Positions 25,103 to 34,813 of a stretch of 64,000 bases of DNA are shown piece by piece (position 1 is the first letter of the stretch; each line of letters opens with the position of its first letter). The translations under genes and the position numbers were made by a program. The DNA comes from Pseudomonas pergaminensis. GTDB taxonomy: Bacteria; Pseudomonadota; Gammaproteobacteria; Pseudomonadales; Pseudomonadaceae. Under the pieces are notes generated by a model, which saw only the letters and a program-made list of their open reading frames with translations, did not search any database and was not told the origin of the DNA. Where the stretch lies: assembly GCF_024112395.2 (NCBI RefSeq), contig NZ_CP078013.2:1984001-2048000 (forward strand), in the 5' to 3' direction.

Positions 25103-25936
25103 ATGACTCACGCTATCCATGTCGATCACTTGAACAAGACCTTTGCGAAGAAATCCGCATTGGTCGACCTCGAACTCACCATTGCCGCAGGTGAGATGGT
25201 CGCGCTGATTGGCGCTTCCGGTTCCGGCAAGTCCACCTTGTTGCGTCACCTGGCGGGCCTGGCCTGTTGCGACAAGAGCAATGGCGGCAGCGTCAAGGTG
25301 TTGGGCCGGGAAGTGCAGGCCAGTGGGCGCTTGAATGGCAAGGTGCGGCGGTTGCGCGCAGACATCGGCTACATCTTCCAGCAGTTCAACCTGGTCAATC
25401 GCCTGAGCGTGCTCGACAACGTGCTGCTCGGTTGCCTGGGCCGCATGCCGCGCTGGCGTGGCAACCTGGGGTTGTTCAATGCCGAGGAAAAGGCGTTTGC
25501 CCTGGAGTCCCTGGCACGTGTGGGCCTGGCCGACCTGGCTGCTCAACGTGCGTCCACCTTGTCCGGCGGCCAGCAGCAGCGCGTGGCGATTGCCCGTGCG
25601 TTGACCCAGCGCGCCGAGGTAATCCTCGCCGACGAACCCATCGCCTCCCTCGACCCGGAGTCGGCGCGCAAGGTGATGGAGATCCTCGCCGACATCAACC
25701 GCCGCGACGGCAAGACCGTGGTGGTGACCCTGCATCAAGTCGATTACGCCATGCGTTATTGCCCGCGGGCCGTGGCGCTCAAGGGCGGTCGGATTCATTT
25801 CGACGGGCAGGGCAGTGCGATGAGCAGCCAGTTTCTCAATGACTTGTACGGTGCCGACGTCGACACCAGCCTGATGTTTTCCGACCACACCCGCCACACC
25901 ACCGTGACTCCTCGGCTGGCCCTGGCACGCGCTTGA
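25103..25936 (+). CDS. phnC: Phosphonate ABC transporter ATP-binding protein
   Basis: A 277-residue ABC ATPase of the phosphonate importer PhnCDE. It has Walker [16 protein letters not shown]-loop [14 protein letters not shown], signature [15 protein letters not shown] and Walker [16 protein letters not shown]. It is the first gene of a thirteen-gene phn operon that takes up organophosphonates and breaks the C-P bond to supply phosphate. A Pho-box-like site lies upstream. The C-terminal 30 residues extend past the ABC core. Confidence 0.96.
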   Translation: MTHAIHVDHLNKTFAKKSALVDLELTIAAGEMVALIGASGSGKSTLLRHLAGLACCDKSNGGSVKVLGREVQASGRLNGKVRRLRADIGYIFQQFNLVNRLSVLDNVLLGCLGRMPRWRGNLGLFNAEEKAFALESLARVGLADLAAQRASTLSGGQQQRVAIARALTQRAEVILADEPIASLDPESARKVMEILADINRRDGKTVVVTLHQVDYAMRYCPRAVALKGGRIHFDGQGSAMSSQFLNDLYGADVDTSLMFSDHTRHTTVTPRLALARA

Positions 25937-25968
25937 AACCCTACTCACGACCCACAGGAATCCCGTCC

Positions 25969-26970
25969 ATGTTGAACCGTATCGGCCAAGTGTTTCTGTC
26001 CGCCGCGTTGTTGGCCAGTGTCGCCATGGGCAATGCCTATGCGGCCGACAAAGCCATCAATTTCGGCATCATGTCCACCGAGTCTTCGCAGAACCTCAAG
26101 AGCATCTGGCAGCCGTTCCTGGATGACATGCACAAGAAGACCGGCCTGACCATCAACGCCACTTTCGCCTCCGACTACGCCGGCCTGATTCAGGGTATGC
26201 GCTTCAACAAGGTCGATGTGGCCTGGCTCGGCAACAAGGCCGCGATGGAAGCGGTGGACCGCTCCAACGGCGAGATCTTCGCCCAGACTGCCGCCGCCAA
26301 CGGTGCCGCCGGTTACTGGAGCGTGTTGATCGTGCGCAAGGACAGCCCGATCAACAACGTCGAGGACATGCTCAAGAATGCCAAGAACCTGACCTTCGGC
26401 AACGGCGACCCGAACTCCACCTCGGGCTACCTGGTGCCGGGCTACTACGTGTTCGCCAAGAACAACGTGGATGCCGCCACGGCGTTCAAGCGCACGTTGA
26501 ACTCCAGCCATGAAGTCAACGCGTTGAGCGTGGCCAAGGGGCAGTTGGACGTGGCCACCTTCAACACTGAAAGCTGGGACCGTCTTGAAGTGACCCAGCC
26601 GGACAAGGCCGCGATGCTCAAGGTGATCTGGAAATCACCGCTGATCCCTGCCGACCCGATGGTGTGGAGCAAGGCGCTGAGCGACAGCGAGAAAACCAAG
26701 ATCCGCGACTTCTTCGCCCACTACGGCGACACCGATGAAGAGAAGGCCGTGCTGAAGAACATGCAGCTGGGCAAGTTCCTGCCTTCCAGCGACGACCAAC
26801 TGTTGCCGATCCGCCAGCTGGAGCTGTTCAAGCAGCGCACCACCATCAGCGCCGACGACAAGTTGGAAGCGGCTGACAAGGCCAAGAAGCTCGCCGACAT
26901 CGATGCCGACCTGGCGAAGCTGCAACAACGCATCTCCGAGCTCGACAAAAAGACCGCAGCCAACGGCTAA
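25969..26970 (+). CDS. phnD: Phosphonate ABC transporter substrate-binding protein
   Basis: A 333-residue periplasmic protein: signal peptide ending ANAYAADK near residue 25, then the type-II binding-protein fold (INFGIMSTESSQNLKSIW, RFNKVDVAWLGNKAAMEAV, FGNGDPNSTSGYLVPGYYV). The STSG loop binds the phosphonate group in PhnD. The C-terminus ends in a charged coiled region (ADLAKLQQRISELDKKT). ATG 25969 is chosen because the signal peptide starts there. A REPIN separates it from phnE. Confidence 0.96.
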   Translation: MLNRIGQVFLSAALLASVAMGNAYAADKAINFGIMSTESSQNLKSIWQPFLDDMHKKTGLTINATFASDYAGLIQGMRFNKVDVAWLGNKAAMEAVDRSNGEIFAQTAAANGAAGYWSVLIVRKDSPINNVEDMLKNAKNLTFGNGDPNSTSGYLVPGYYVFAKNNVDAATAFKRTLNSSHEVNALSVAKGQLDVATFNTESWDRLEVTQPDKAAMLKVIWKSPLIPADPMVWSKALSDSEKTKIRDFFAHYGDTDEEKAVLKNMQLGKFLPSSDDQLLPIRQLELFKQRTTISADDKLEAADKAKKLADIDADLAKLQQRISELDKKTAANG

Positions 26971-26994
26971 CCCCCTGTGGGAACCAGGTTCATG

Positions 26995-27082
26995 TTGGAG
27001 CGGGCTTGCTCGCGAAAGCGGTGAATCAGTCGCCGGATGCATTGAATGACACACCGCATTCGCGAGCAAGCCCGCTCCCACA
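26995..27082. repeat. REPIN between phnD and phnE, nested in an outer REP-like pair
   Basis: Inverted REPs of the AGCGGGCTTGCTCGCGAA type. Outside them a second inverted pair occurs, GTGGGAAC at about 26978 and GTTCCCAC at about 27091, as if one element had inserted in another. It interrupts the phn operon without a gene change. Confidence 0.85.
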
Positions 27083-27116
27083 GAGATCCAGTTCCCACCG
27101 TTATTGAGAGTGCCCC

Positions 27117-27899
27117 ATGACTACCTTGCACGCTGAAGCAGTGGGTAAAAGAACTTGGCCGCAATACCTCGGCTGGGGCCTGTTCCTGGTCCTGCTGGCC
27201 TGGGCCTGGCACGGCGCGGAAATGAACCCGCTGGCGCTGTACCGCGATTCCGGAAACATGGCGACCTTCGCCGCCGACTTCTTCCCGCCCGACTTCCACG
27301 AATGGCGCTCCTACCTCAAGGAGATGATCGTCACCGTACAAATCGCCCTCTGGGGCACGGTGCTGGCCATCGTCTGCTCGGTGCCGCTGGGCATCTTGTG
27401 CGCCGACAACATCACCCCCTGGTGGGTACACCAACCGCTGCGCCGGGTGATGGACGCGTTCCGCTCCATCAACGAAATGGTGTTCGCCATGTTGTTCGTC
27501 GTTGCGGTCGGCCTGGGTCCGTTCGCCGGCGTATTGGCCCTGTGGATCAGCACTACCGGCGTACTCGCCAAACTGTTTGCCGAAGCCGTCGAAGCCATCG
27601 ACCCAGGCCCGGTGGAAGGCGTGCGTGCTACCGGCGCCAGTGCCCTGCAGGAAGTGATCTACGGCGTGATCCCCCAGGTGATGCCGCTGTGGGTGAGCTA
27701 CGCGCTGTACCGCTTCGAAGCCAACGTGCGTTCGGCCACGGTGGTGGGCATGGTCGGCGCGGGCGGGATCGGCGTGATCCTCTGGGAAAACATCCGCGCC
27801 TTCCAGTTCGTACAAACCTGCGCGGTGCTGCTGGTGATCATCGTGGTGGTGAGCTTGATCGACGTGCTGTCCCAACGCCTGCGCAAGCAGTTCATCTGA
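27117..27899 (+). CDS. phnE: Phosphonate ABC transporter permease
   Basis: A 260-residue inner-membrane permease with about six helices and the binding-protein-dependent transport loop [20 protein letters not shown]...QVMP. Other family marks are [24 protein letters not shown] and [15 protein letters not shown]. It forms the channel of PhnCDE. It starts 146 bases after phnD, the gap being filled by the REPIN. Only one phnE is present. Confidence 0.95.
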   Translation: MTTLHAEAVGKRTWPQYLGWGLFLVLLAWAWHGAEMNPLALYRDSGNMATFAADFFPPDFHEWRSYLKEMIVTVQIALWGTVLAIVCSVPLGILCADNITPWWVHQPLRRVMDAFRSINEMVFAMLFVVAVGLGPFAGVLALWISTTGVLAKLFAEAVEAIDPGPVEGVRATGASALQEVIYGVIPQVMPLWVSYALYRFEANVRSATVVGMVGAGGIGVILWENIRAFQFVQTCAVLLVIIVVVSLIDVLSQRLRKQFI

Positions 27900-27935
27900 C
27901 CTCGGAGGGGTGCCCGCGCGGCGCTTTTTTTAAGC

Positions 27936-28640
27936 ATGCAGTTGTCTAGACAAGAGGAGCCGGTGTACCGCGAACTCGCGGACATCCTGCGCCGTGAACT
28001 CAGCAGCTACCAGGCCGGTGACTTCCTGCCCGGCGAAGTGCACATGGCCGAGCGTTTTGGCGTCAACCGCCACACCTTGCGCCGCGCCATCGATGAGTTG
28101 GTGTTCGAGGGCAGCCTGTTGCGCCGCCAGGGCAAGGGCACCCAGGTGCTCGACCGCCCGCTGATTTACTCGATGGGCGCCGAGACCTCCTACAGCCAGT
28201 CGCTGTCGGCCCAGGGCGTGGGCGTGCAGGCGCTGTTGCTCAAGCGCCGCTACTGCTACGCCAGCCGCGATGAAGCACAGCACCTGGGCATCGCCGAAAT
28301 GGCGCCGATGATCGAGCTGCAAACCCTGCGCAAGCTCGACCACCAGCCCGTCAGCCTGATCCGCCATCGCTACTGCGCCAGCCGTGCGCCGTTGCTGGCC
28401 GACTACAACGGCGGTTCCTTGCGCCAATACCTGCGCGAACGTGACCTGCCGCTGACCCGCACCCAAAGCCTGATCGGTGCGCGCTTGCCCAACCGTGATG
28501 AAGCCGCGCTGCTGCTGATGCCTCGGCACTTGCCGGCCCTTACCGTCTTTACCCTTTCCTGCGATCGCGACGGCCGCCCGGTGGAGCTGGCGCAGTCCAC
28601 CAGCCGTTCGGATCGCTTCCAGTACCAAGTGGTGACCTGA
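27936..28640 (+). CDS. phnF: GntR-family regulator of phosphonate metabolism
   Basis: A 234-residue HutC-type GntR regulator. The N-terminal winged helix is clear (YRELADILRRELSSYQAGDFLPGE, AERFGVNRHTLRRAIDEL, RRQGKGTQV); the C-terminal UTRA effector domain follows (APMIELQTLRKL, VFTLSCDRDGRPVELAQ). PhnF is thought to repress phn genes until a ligand binds. Here it sits inside the operon between phnE and phnG. A T7 tract just before it (27925-27931) follows a short GC-rich dyad and might attenuate transcription. Confidence 0.95.
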   Translation: MQLSRQEEPVYRELADILRRELSSYQAGDFLPGEVHMAERFGVNRHTLRRAIDELVFEGSLLRRQGKGTQVLDRPLIYSMGAETSYSQSLSAQGVGVQALLLKRRYCYASRDEAQHLGIAEMAPMIELQTLRKLDHQPVSLIRHRYCASRAPLLADYNGGSLRQYLRERDLPLTRTQSLIGARLPNRDEAALLLMPRHLPALTVFTLSCDRDGRPVELAQSTSRSDRFQYQVVT

Positions 28641-29089
28641 TGGAGACCTTGATGAATCTGTCCCCGCGTCAGCATTGGATTGGTGTGCTCGCCCGCGCCC
28701 AACTCAGTGAACTGCAACCTCACGAAGCCGCGTTGAAAGACGCGGAATACCAACTGATCCGTGCCCCGGAAGTCGGCATGACCCTGGTGCGTGGCCGCAT
28801 GGGCGGCAATGGCGCGCCATTCAACGTCGGCGAAATGAGCGTGACCCGCTGCGTGGTGCGCCTGGCCGATGGCCGCACCGGCTACAGCTACCTGGCCGGG
28901 CGCGACAAGGTCCATGCCGAGCTGGCCGCCCTGGCCGACGCTCACCTGCAAGGCACTCAACCCAGCATTTGGCTCAGCGATTTGATCACCGCGCTGGCCA
29001 GTGCCCAGGCTCAGCGCCGCGCGCAAAAAGAAGCCGACACCGCGGCCACCAAGGTCGAGTTCTTCACCCTCGTGCGAGGAGAAAACTGA
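28640..29089 (+). CDS. phnG: C-P lyase core complex subunit PhnG
   Basis: A 149-residue PhnG, a part of the PhnGHIJ core complex. Family segments are RQHWIGVLARAQLSELQ, GMTLVRGRMGGNGAPFNVGEMSVTRC in pieces (VRGRMGGNGAPFNVGEM) and GYSYLAGRDKVHAELAALAD. With PhnI it supports transfer of the phosphonate to ATP, giving ribose triphosphonate chemistry. ATG 28640 overlaps the phnF stop (TGATG); ATG 28652 is an alternative. Confidence 0.95.
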   Translation: METLMNLSPRQHWIGVLARAQLSELQPHEAALKDAEYQLIRAPEVGMTLVRGRMGGNGAPFNVGEMSVTRCVVRLADGRTGYSYLAGRDKVHAELAALADAHLQGTQPSIWLSDLITALASAQAQRRAQKEADTAATKVEFFTLVRGEN

Positions 29090-29679
29090 TGAATGCGCAA
29101 CTGTTGCAACCGGCGTTTGTCGACCCGGTGCTGGATGCCCAGCGCGGTTTTCGTGCGGCCCTCAAAGCCTTGGCAGAACCCGGTTTGATCCAACACCTGC
29201 CGTCCGCGCCGCGCCTCGATGGGCTGGCGCCGGCCACCTATGCACTGTGCCTCGCGCTGCTGGACGGCGACACGCCGCTGTGGCTTTCACCGAGCTTCGA
29301 CACGCCGCTGATCCGCGCCAACCTGGCCTTCCACTGCGGCTGCCCGTTGACGTCGAATCGCGAAGACGCGGCCTTCGCGCTGCTCGGTGAACAGGACCTG
29401 CTCGACCTCAGCGGCTTCGACCACGGCAATGACCGCTACCCCGACCAGTCCTGCACCTTGCTCGTGCAGCTCACCGACCTGGAGTCCGGTCGCGGCCTGC
29501 TCTGGCGCGGCCCGGGCATCAAGGCCCAGCGTCAGGTGCACCTGCCGGTGCCACAAGCCTTCTGGCAGGAACGTCAGCGCCGCGAAGCCTTCCCCCGTGG
29601 CCTGGATGTGTTGTTTGCCGCCGGCCATCACCTGATCGGCCTGCCACGCAGCAGCCGCATCGCAGAGGAGCACGCCTGA
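29089..29679 (+). CDS. phnH: C-P lyase core complex subunit PhnH
   Basis: A 196-residue PhnH. The start ATG 29089 overlaps the phnG stop (TGATG). Family segments are the N-terminal FVDPVLDAQRGFRAALKALAEPG, LTDLESGRGLLWRGPGI, and the late GLDVLFAAGHHLIGLPRSSRI. PhnH is a structural subunit of the core complex with a PLP-transferase-like fold but no cofactor. Confidence 0.95.
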   Translation: MNAQLLQPAFVDPVLDAQRGFRAALKALAEPGLIQHLPSAPRLDGLAPATYALCLALLDGDTPLWLSPSFDTPLIRANLAFHCGCPLTSNREDAAFALLGEQDLLDLSGFDHGNDRYPDQSCTLLVQLTDLESGRGLLWRGPGIKAQRQVHLPVPQAFWQERQRREAFPRGLDVLFAAGHHLIGLPRSSRIAEEHA

Positions 29680-30755
29680 TGTACGTAGCCGTCAAAGGTG
29701 GCGAACAGGCCATCGACAATGCCCACCGCCTGCTGGCGAAAAAGCGCCGGGGCGACACCGCGATTCCTGAATTGAGCGTGACGCAAATCCGCGAGCAATT
29801 GCCATTGGCCGTGGCGCGGGTGATGACCGAGGGCTCGCTGTTCGATGAGGAGCTTGCCGCGCTGGCGATCAAGCAAGCGGCGGGGGACCTGGTGGAAGCG
29901 ATCTTCCTGCTGCGTGCCTACCGCACCACGCTGCCGCGCTTCAGCCCGAGCCTGCCGATCGATACCGCGCACATGTCGCTGAGCCGGCGCTTGTCGGCCA
30001 CGTTCAAGGACGTGCCGGGCGGTCAATTGCTCGGCCCGACCTTCGACTACACCCATCGCCTGTTGGATTTTGCACTGCTGGCCGAAGGTGAATATCCAGG
30101 CCCGCAAACCACGCCCGATGCGCGCATCGAAGCCTGCCCACGGGTGCTCGGCCTGCTCGCCAAAGAAGGCCTGATCAAGAATGAAGCCGACGACAACGCC
30201 ACCGTCGCCGACATCACCCGCGACCCGCTGGAGTACCCCGCCAGTCGCGCCGAACGCCTGCAAGCCCTGGCCCGAGGCGATGAAGGTTTCCTGTTGGCAC
30301 TGGGCTATTCGACCCAACGTGGCTACGGTCGCAACCACCCGTTTGCCGGCGAGATCCGCATCGGCGATGTGGAGGTGTGGATCGACCCGGAAGAATTGGG
30401 TTTTCCCATCTGCCTGGGCAGCATCGAGGTGACCGAGTGCGAGATGGTCAACCAGTTCGTCGGCTCGGCCACCGAGTTGGCGCAGTTCACGCGCGGGTAT
30501 GGCCTGGCGTTCGGGCACGCCGAGCGCAAGGCCATGGGCATGGCGTTGGTCGACCGCTCGCTGCGCGCCGGGGAATACAACGAAGAGATCGTCTCGCCGG
30601 CCCAGCGTGAAGAGTTCGTGCTGGCCCACTGCGACAACGTCGAGGCCGCCGGCTTTGTCTCGCACCTCAAATTACCGCACTACGTGGACTTCCAGTCCGA
30701 GCTGGAACTGATCCGCAAACTGCGCCAACCCGCCGAGGGCTCCCGCCATGAATGA
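29679..30755 (+). CDS. phnI: C-P lyase core complex subunit PhnI (ribosyltransferase)
   Basis: A 358-residue PhnI, which with PhnG and PhnH displaces adenine of ATP by the phosphonate to form a 5-triphosphoribosyl phosphonate. Marks are MYVAVKGGEQAIDNAHRLL, YTHRLLDFALLAEGEYPG, GYSTQRGYGRNHPFAGEI and LGSIEVTECEMVNQFVGS. It overlaps phnJ by eight bases. Its length is that of the family. Confidence 0.97.
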   Translation: MYVAVKGGEQAIDNAHRLLAKKRRGDTAIPELSVTQIREQLPLAVARVMTEGSLFDEELAALAIKQAAGDLVEAIFLLRAYRTTLPRFSPSLPIDTAHMSLSRRLSATFKDVPGGQLLGPTFDYTHRLLDFALLAEGEYPGPQTTPDARIEACPRVLGLLAKEGLIKNEADDNATVADITRDPLEYPASRAERLQALARGDEGFLLALGYSTQRGYGRNHPFAGEIRIGDVEVWIDPEELGFPICLGSIEVTECEMVNQFVGSATELAQFTRGYGLAFGHAERKAMGMALVDRSLRAGEYNEEIVSPAQREEFVLAHCDNVEAAGFVSHLKLPHYVDFQSELELIRKLRQPAEGSRHE

Positions 30756-31590
30756 AACGGCCTACAACTTCGCCTACCTCGACGAACAGACCAAACGCAT
30801 GATCCGCCGCGCCTTGCTCAAGGCCGTGGCGATCCCGGGTTACCAGGTGCCGTTCGGTGGCCGCGAGATGCCATTGCCGTACGGTTGGGGCACCGGCGGC
30901 ATGCAATTGACCGCCGCGATCCTGGGGGATGATGACGTGCTCAAGGTCATCGACCAGGGCGCCGACGACACCACCAACGCCGTCTCCATCCGCCGTTTCT
31001 TCGCCCGTACCGCTGGCGTCGCCACCACCGAAGCCACACCGGACGCCACGGTGATCCAGACCCGCCACCGCATCCCGGAGACGCTGCTGCAGGCTGGCCA
31101 GATCATGGTCTACCAAGTGCCGATCCCCGAGCCGCTGCGCTTCATCGAACCGTCGGAAACCGAGACCCGCACCATGCACGCCCTCAACGATTACGGGGTG
31201 ATGCACGTAAAGCTCTACGAAGACATCGCCACCTTTGGCCATATCGCCACCAGCTACGCCTACCCGGTGATGGTCGACGAGCGCTACGTGATGGACCCGT
31301 CGCCGATCCCTAAATTCGACAACCCCAAGCTCGACATGAGCCCAGCGCTGATGCTGTTCGGCGCCGGTCGCGAAAAGCGCCTGTACGCGGTGCCGCCGTA
31401 TACCCAGGTCACCAGCCTCGACTTTGAAGACCACCCGTTCGAAGTACAGAAATGGGAGCACAACTGCGCCCTCTGCGGCAGCCATGATTCGTTCCTCGAT
31501 GAGCTGATTCTGGACGATGCGGGAACCCAGAGTTTTGTCTGTTCCGACACCTGGTATTGCGCCCAACGGGTTCTGGAGAACAACCAATGA
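30748..31590 (+). CDS. phnJ: C-P lyase catalytic subunit PhnJ (radical SAM)
   Basis: A 280-residue radical-SAM enzyme that breaks the carbon-phosphorus bond. The unusual cluster motif is intact at the C-terminus: Cys240 and Cys243 (NCALCGS), Cys265 and Cys271 (FVCSDTWYC). This spacing equals that of known PhnJ. Early segments AYLDEQTKRMIRRALLKAVA and GWGTGGMQLTAA are also typical. The enzyme is therefore predicted to be active. Confidence 0.97.
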   Translation: MNETAYNFAYLDEQTKRMIRRALLKAVAIPGYQVPFGGREMPLPYGWGTGGMQLTAAILGDDDVLKVIDQGADDTTNAVSIRRFFARTAGVATTEATPDATVIQTRHRIPETLLQAGQIMVYQVPIPEPLRFIEPSETETRTMHALNDYGVMHVKLYEDIATFGHIATSYAYPVMVDERYVMDPSPIPKFDNPKLDMSPALMLFGAGREKRLYAVPPYTQVTSLDFEDHPFEVQKWEHNCALCGSHDSFLDELILDDAGTQSFVCSDTWYCAQRVLENNQ

Positions 31591-32387
31591 GCCAGGTTCT
31601 TTTGAAGCAAAAAGCCGGCGCACCGCTACTGCAAGTGCGTGACCTGTCCCTGTTGTACGGCCCGGAGAAGGGCTGCCAGGGCGTGAGCTTCGATTTGTAC
31701 CCCGGCGAAGTGCTGGGCATCGTCGGCGAGTCCGGCTCGGGCAAGTCCACCTTGCTCTCGCTGTTGAGCGGCCGGTTGCCACCGCAGGCGGGGAGCATCG
31801 GCTACCGCAGCAAGGACGGCGAATGGCTGGATTTGTACAGCGCCAGCGAAGCCGCGCGCCGCACCTTGCTGCGTACCGAATGGGGCTTTGTCGAACAAAA
31901 CCCTCGCGACGGTTTGCGTATGGGCGTGTCAGCCGGCGCCAACATCGGCGAGCGCCTGATGGCCCAGGGCGTGCGCAATTACACGCAACTGCGCGGTGCC
32001 GGTCTCGATTGGCTGAGCCAGGTGGAAATCGACCCGCAACGCATCGATGACCTGCCGCGCACCTTCTCCGGCGGCATGCAGCAACGCCTGCAAATCGCCC
32101 GCAACCTGGTGTCGAGCCCGCGCCTTGTGTTCATGGACGAGCCCACCGGCGGCCTCGACGTGTCGGTGCAAGCGCGTCTGCTCGACTTGCTGCGCAGCTT
32201 GGTTCGCGAGTTGGATCTGGCCGTGGTGATCGTCACCCACGACCTGGCCGTGGCGCGCCTGCTGGCAGACCGCTTGATGGTGATGCGGCGCTCGCGGGTG
32301 GTGGAAACCGGGCTCACCGACCAGATCCTCGACGATCCACAGCACCCTTACTCTCAACTGTTGGTGTCTTCGGTATTGCAGCCATGA
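31587..32387 (+). CDS. phnK: C-P lyase-associated ABC-type ATPase PhnK
   Basis: A 266-residue ABC ATPase that docks on the PhnGHIJ core through PhnJ, not on a membrane permease. Walker A is [13 protein letters not shown], the signature is [15 protein letters not shown], and Walker B is [17 protein letters not shown] 31587 overlaps the phnJ stop (ATGA). Confidence 0.96.
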   Translation: MSQVLLKQKAGAPLLQVRDLSLLYGPEKGCQGVSFDLYPGEVLGIVGESGSGKSTLLSLLSGRLPPQAGSIGYRSKDGEWLDLYSASEAARRTLLRTEWGFVEQNPRDGLRMGVSAGANIGERLMAQGVRNYTQLRGAGLDWLSQVEIDPQRIDDLPRTFSGGMQQRLQIARNLVSSPRLVFMDEPTGGLDVSVQARLLDLLRSLVRELDLAVVIVTHDLAVARLLADRLMVMRRSRVVETGLTDQILDDPQHPYSQLLVSSVLQP

Positions 32388-33106
32388 TGAATGCCTTGAT
32401 CGAGGTCCGTGACCTCTCGAAAACCTTCACCCTGCACCAGCAGAACGGCGTGGTACTCAATGTGCTGCGTGGGGTGGAGTTCAGTGTGCAGGGCGGTGAA
32501 TGCCTGGTGCTGCACGGCCAGTCCGGCGCGGGCAAGAGCACCTTGCTGCGCACCTTGTACGGTAACTATTTGCCAGCGGGTGGCAGCATTCGCGTGCGCC
32601 ATTCGGGCGAGTGGCTGGAGTTGGTCGGCGCCGAGCCGCGCGACATTCTCCAGGTGCGCCAGCAGACCCTGGGCTACGTCAGCCAATTCCTGCGGGTGAT
32701 CCCCCGCGTGGCCTGCCTGGATGTGGTGATGGAGCCCGCCCTGGCCCGTGGCTGGTCGAAAGCCGATGCACAACAGCACGCCGAACATCTGCTGACTCGC
32801 CTGAATATCCCTCAGCGTCTGTGGCAACTGGCGCCCGGTACGTTCTCCGGTGGCGAGCAACAGCGCGTGAATATCGCGCGCGGATTCATGGTGGCCTGGC
32901 CGGTGATGCTGCTGGACGAACCCACCGCGTCCCTGGACGACAACAACCGCCAGGTGGTGCTGGAACTGATGAACGAAGCCAAGGCCGGGGGCGCCGCGCT
33001 GATCGGCATCTTCCACGATCGCGCCGCCCGTGAAGCGGTGGCCGACCGCCATTTCGACATGACCCCCACGCCCGTTGCCGCAGAGGAATACGCCCATGCC
33101 CGCTGA
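32384..33106 (+). CDS. phnL: C-P lyase-associated ABC-type ATPase PhnL
   Basis: A 240-residue ABC ATPase, the second non-transport one of the system. It has Walker [15 protein letters not shown], signature [15 protein letters not shown] and Walker [16 protein letters not shown]. It pairs with PhnK on the core complex. ATG 32384 overlaps the phnK stop. Confidence 0.96.
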   Translation: MMNALIEVRDLSKTFTLHQQNGVVLNVLRGVEFSVQGGECLVLHGQSGAGKSTLLRTLYGNYLPAGGSIRVRHSGEWLELVGAEPRDILQVRQQTLGYVSQFLRVIPRVACLDVVMEPALARGWSKADAQQHAEHLLTRLNIPQRLWQLAPGTFSGGEQQRVNIARGFMVAWPVMLLDEPTASLDDNNRQVVLELMNEAKAGGAALIGIFHDRAAREAVADRHFDMTPTPVAAEEYAHAR

Positions 33107-34241
33107 ACAGATCCTCAGTAATGCCCAGATTGTCATGGCTGATCGCATGTTCCTGGGTTCGGTGGTGCTGCGCGACGGCAAGATCGTCGACCTCGCCGAA
33201 GGCCGCAGCCAGTTGCCCCAGGCCCAAGACCTGGGCGGTGATTTCCTCTTGCCGGGCCTGGTGGAGTTGCACACCGACAACCTGGAAAAACACATGACCC
33301 CGCGCCCCGGCGTGGACTGGCCGTCGACGTCGGCCGTGCTGAGCCACGATGCGCAGATCATCGCAGCGGGCATCACCACGGTGTTCGACGCGGTGTCCAT
33401 CGGCGACGTGAACCCCAAGGGCAACCGCATGAAGAAACTGCCGGCGATGCTCGACGCCATCGCCCAGGCGGAAGGCGCCGGCCTGACCCGCGCCGAGCAC
33501 CACCTGCACCTGCGTTGCGAGCTGTGCCACCCGGACACGCTCAGCGTGTTCCGCGACCTGGTGGAAAACCCGCTGGTGCAACTGGTCTCGGTGATGGACC
33601 ATTCGCCGGGCCAGCGCCAGTTCGTGCTCGAATCCAAGTACCGTGAGTACTACATGGGCAAGTACCACCTGAACGACGAAACCATGGACGCGTTCATCGT
33701 GCTGCAAAAGGCCAACTCCCTGGCGTACAGCGACCGCTATCGTGCGGCGATCGTCGAGCATTGCCTGGCGCGTGGCCTGTCGGTGGCCAGCCATGACGAC
33801 GCGACCCTGGCCCATGTGGAGGAGTCGGCGCGCTACGGCATGACCATCGCCGAATTCCCCACCACCCTGGAGGCCGCGAAGGGCTGCCAGGCGCTGAACA
33901 TGAAAGTCTTGATGGGCGCGCCGAACGTGGTGCGCGGTGGGTCGCACTCGGGTAATGTGGCCGCCGCGGGCCTGGCGGGCGAGGGATTGCTGGATATACT
34001 TTCCAGCGACTACTACCCGGCCAGCCTGTTGCAGGCTGCGTTCGTGCTGGCCGACCAGCAGGACGGCGGCGACTTGTCGCGGGCGGTCAAGATGATCAGC
34101 CTGGCGCCCGCACAAGCGGCAGGCCTCAAGGATCGCGGCGAAATAGCCCTTGGCCTGCGTGCCGACCTGGTCCAGGCCCGCAGCCGCGAAGGGCTTCCTG
34201 TGGTGCAACAAGTATGGCGACAAGCGAAGAGGGTGTTTTGA
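33096..34241 (+). CDS. phnM: Alpha-D-ribose 1-methylphosphonate 5-triphosphate diphosphatase
   Basis: A 381-residue amidohydrolase-superfamily enzyme that removes pyrophosphate from the 5-triphosphoribosyl phosphonate before PhnJ acts. Marks are [16 protein letters not shown] (metal-binding His with the PhnM-type HTDN), [27 protein letters not shown] and [13 protein letters not shown] 33096 is chosen over an upstream in-frame TTG; it overlaps phnL by 11 bases. Confidence 0.96.
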   Translation: MPAEQILSNAQIVMADRMFLGSVVLRDGKIVDLAEGRSQLPQAQDLGGDFLLPGLVELHTDNLEKHMTPRPGVDWPSTSAVLSHDAQIIAAGITTVFDAVSIGDVNPKGNRMKKLPAMLDAIAQAEGAGLTRAEHHLHLRCELCHPDTLSVFRDLVENPLVQLVSVMDHSPGQRQFVLESKYREYYMGKYHLNDETMDAFIVLQKANSLAYSDRYRAAIVEHCLARGLSVASHDDATLAHVEESARYGMTIAEFPTTLEAAKGCQALNMKVLMGAPNVVRGGSHSGNVAAAGLAGEGLLDILSSDYYPASLLQAAFVLADQQDGGDLSRAVKMISLAPAQAAGLKDRGEIALGLRADLVQARSREGLPVVQQVWRQAKRVF

Positions 34242-34813
34242 TGGCAGGCAGGTTGATCTATCTCATCGGGCCTTCCGGCTCGGGCAAGGACAGCCTGCTG
34301 GACGCCGCACGCCCCCGTTTGGCCGAGCGCGGTTGCCGCATTGTGCGCCGCGTCATCACCCGCTCGGCGGAAGCGGTGGGCGAAGCAGCGCAGGGCGTAA
34401 GCCCCGAGGCATTTGCGACGATGCAGGGCGAGGGCGCGTTTGCCCTCAGTTGGCAGGCCAATGGGTTGTCCTACGGCATTCCCAAGGAAATCGACGACTG
34501 GCTGGCGGCGGGTGACGACGTGCTGGTCAACGGCTCGCGCGCGCACCTGGCGCAGGCGCGCGAACGCTACCCGACGGCGTTGGTGCTGCTGCTGACGGTG
34601 GATCAGGCGGTGTTGCGCCAACGCTTGATCGCACGCGGGCGTGAGGCGCTGACGGACATCGAAGCGCGGCTGGCACGCAATGCGCGGTTTACCGCCGAGC
34701 TGATTGCCGGCAACGGGGCAGGGTTGTTTGTGCTGGATAACTCCGGTCCGCTTGCTCATACGGTCGAGCGCCTGCTCTGCTGCCTCGACCACGGTCATTC
34801 GGCATGCGCCTGA
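34241..34813 (+). CDS. phnN: Ribose 1,5-bisphosphate phosphokinase
   Basis: A 190-residue kinase of the guanylate-kinase fold that makes PRPP from ribose 1,5-bisphosphate, recycling the ribosyl part of the pathway. The P-loop IGPSGSGKDSLLDAAR, RRVITRSAE and SYGIPKEIDDWLAAGDDVLVNGSR agree with PhnN. ATG 34241 overlaps the phnM stop (TGATG) and the gene overlaps phnP by ten bases. Confidence 0.95.
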   Translation: MAGRLIYLIGPSGSGKDSLLDAARPRLAERGCRIVRRVITRSAEAVGEAAQGVSPEAFATMQGEGAFALSWQANGLSYGIPKEIDDWLAAGDDVLVNGSRAHLAQARERYPTALVLLLTVDQAVLRQRLIARGREALTDIEARLARNARFTAELIAGNGAGLFVLDNSGPLAHTVERLLCCLDHGHSACA

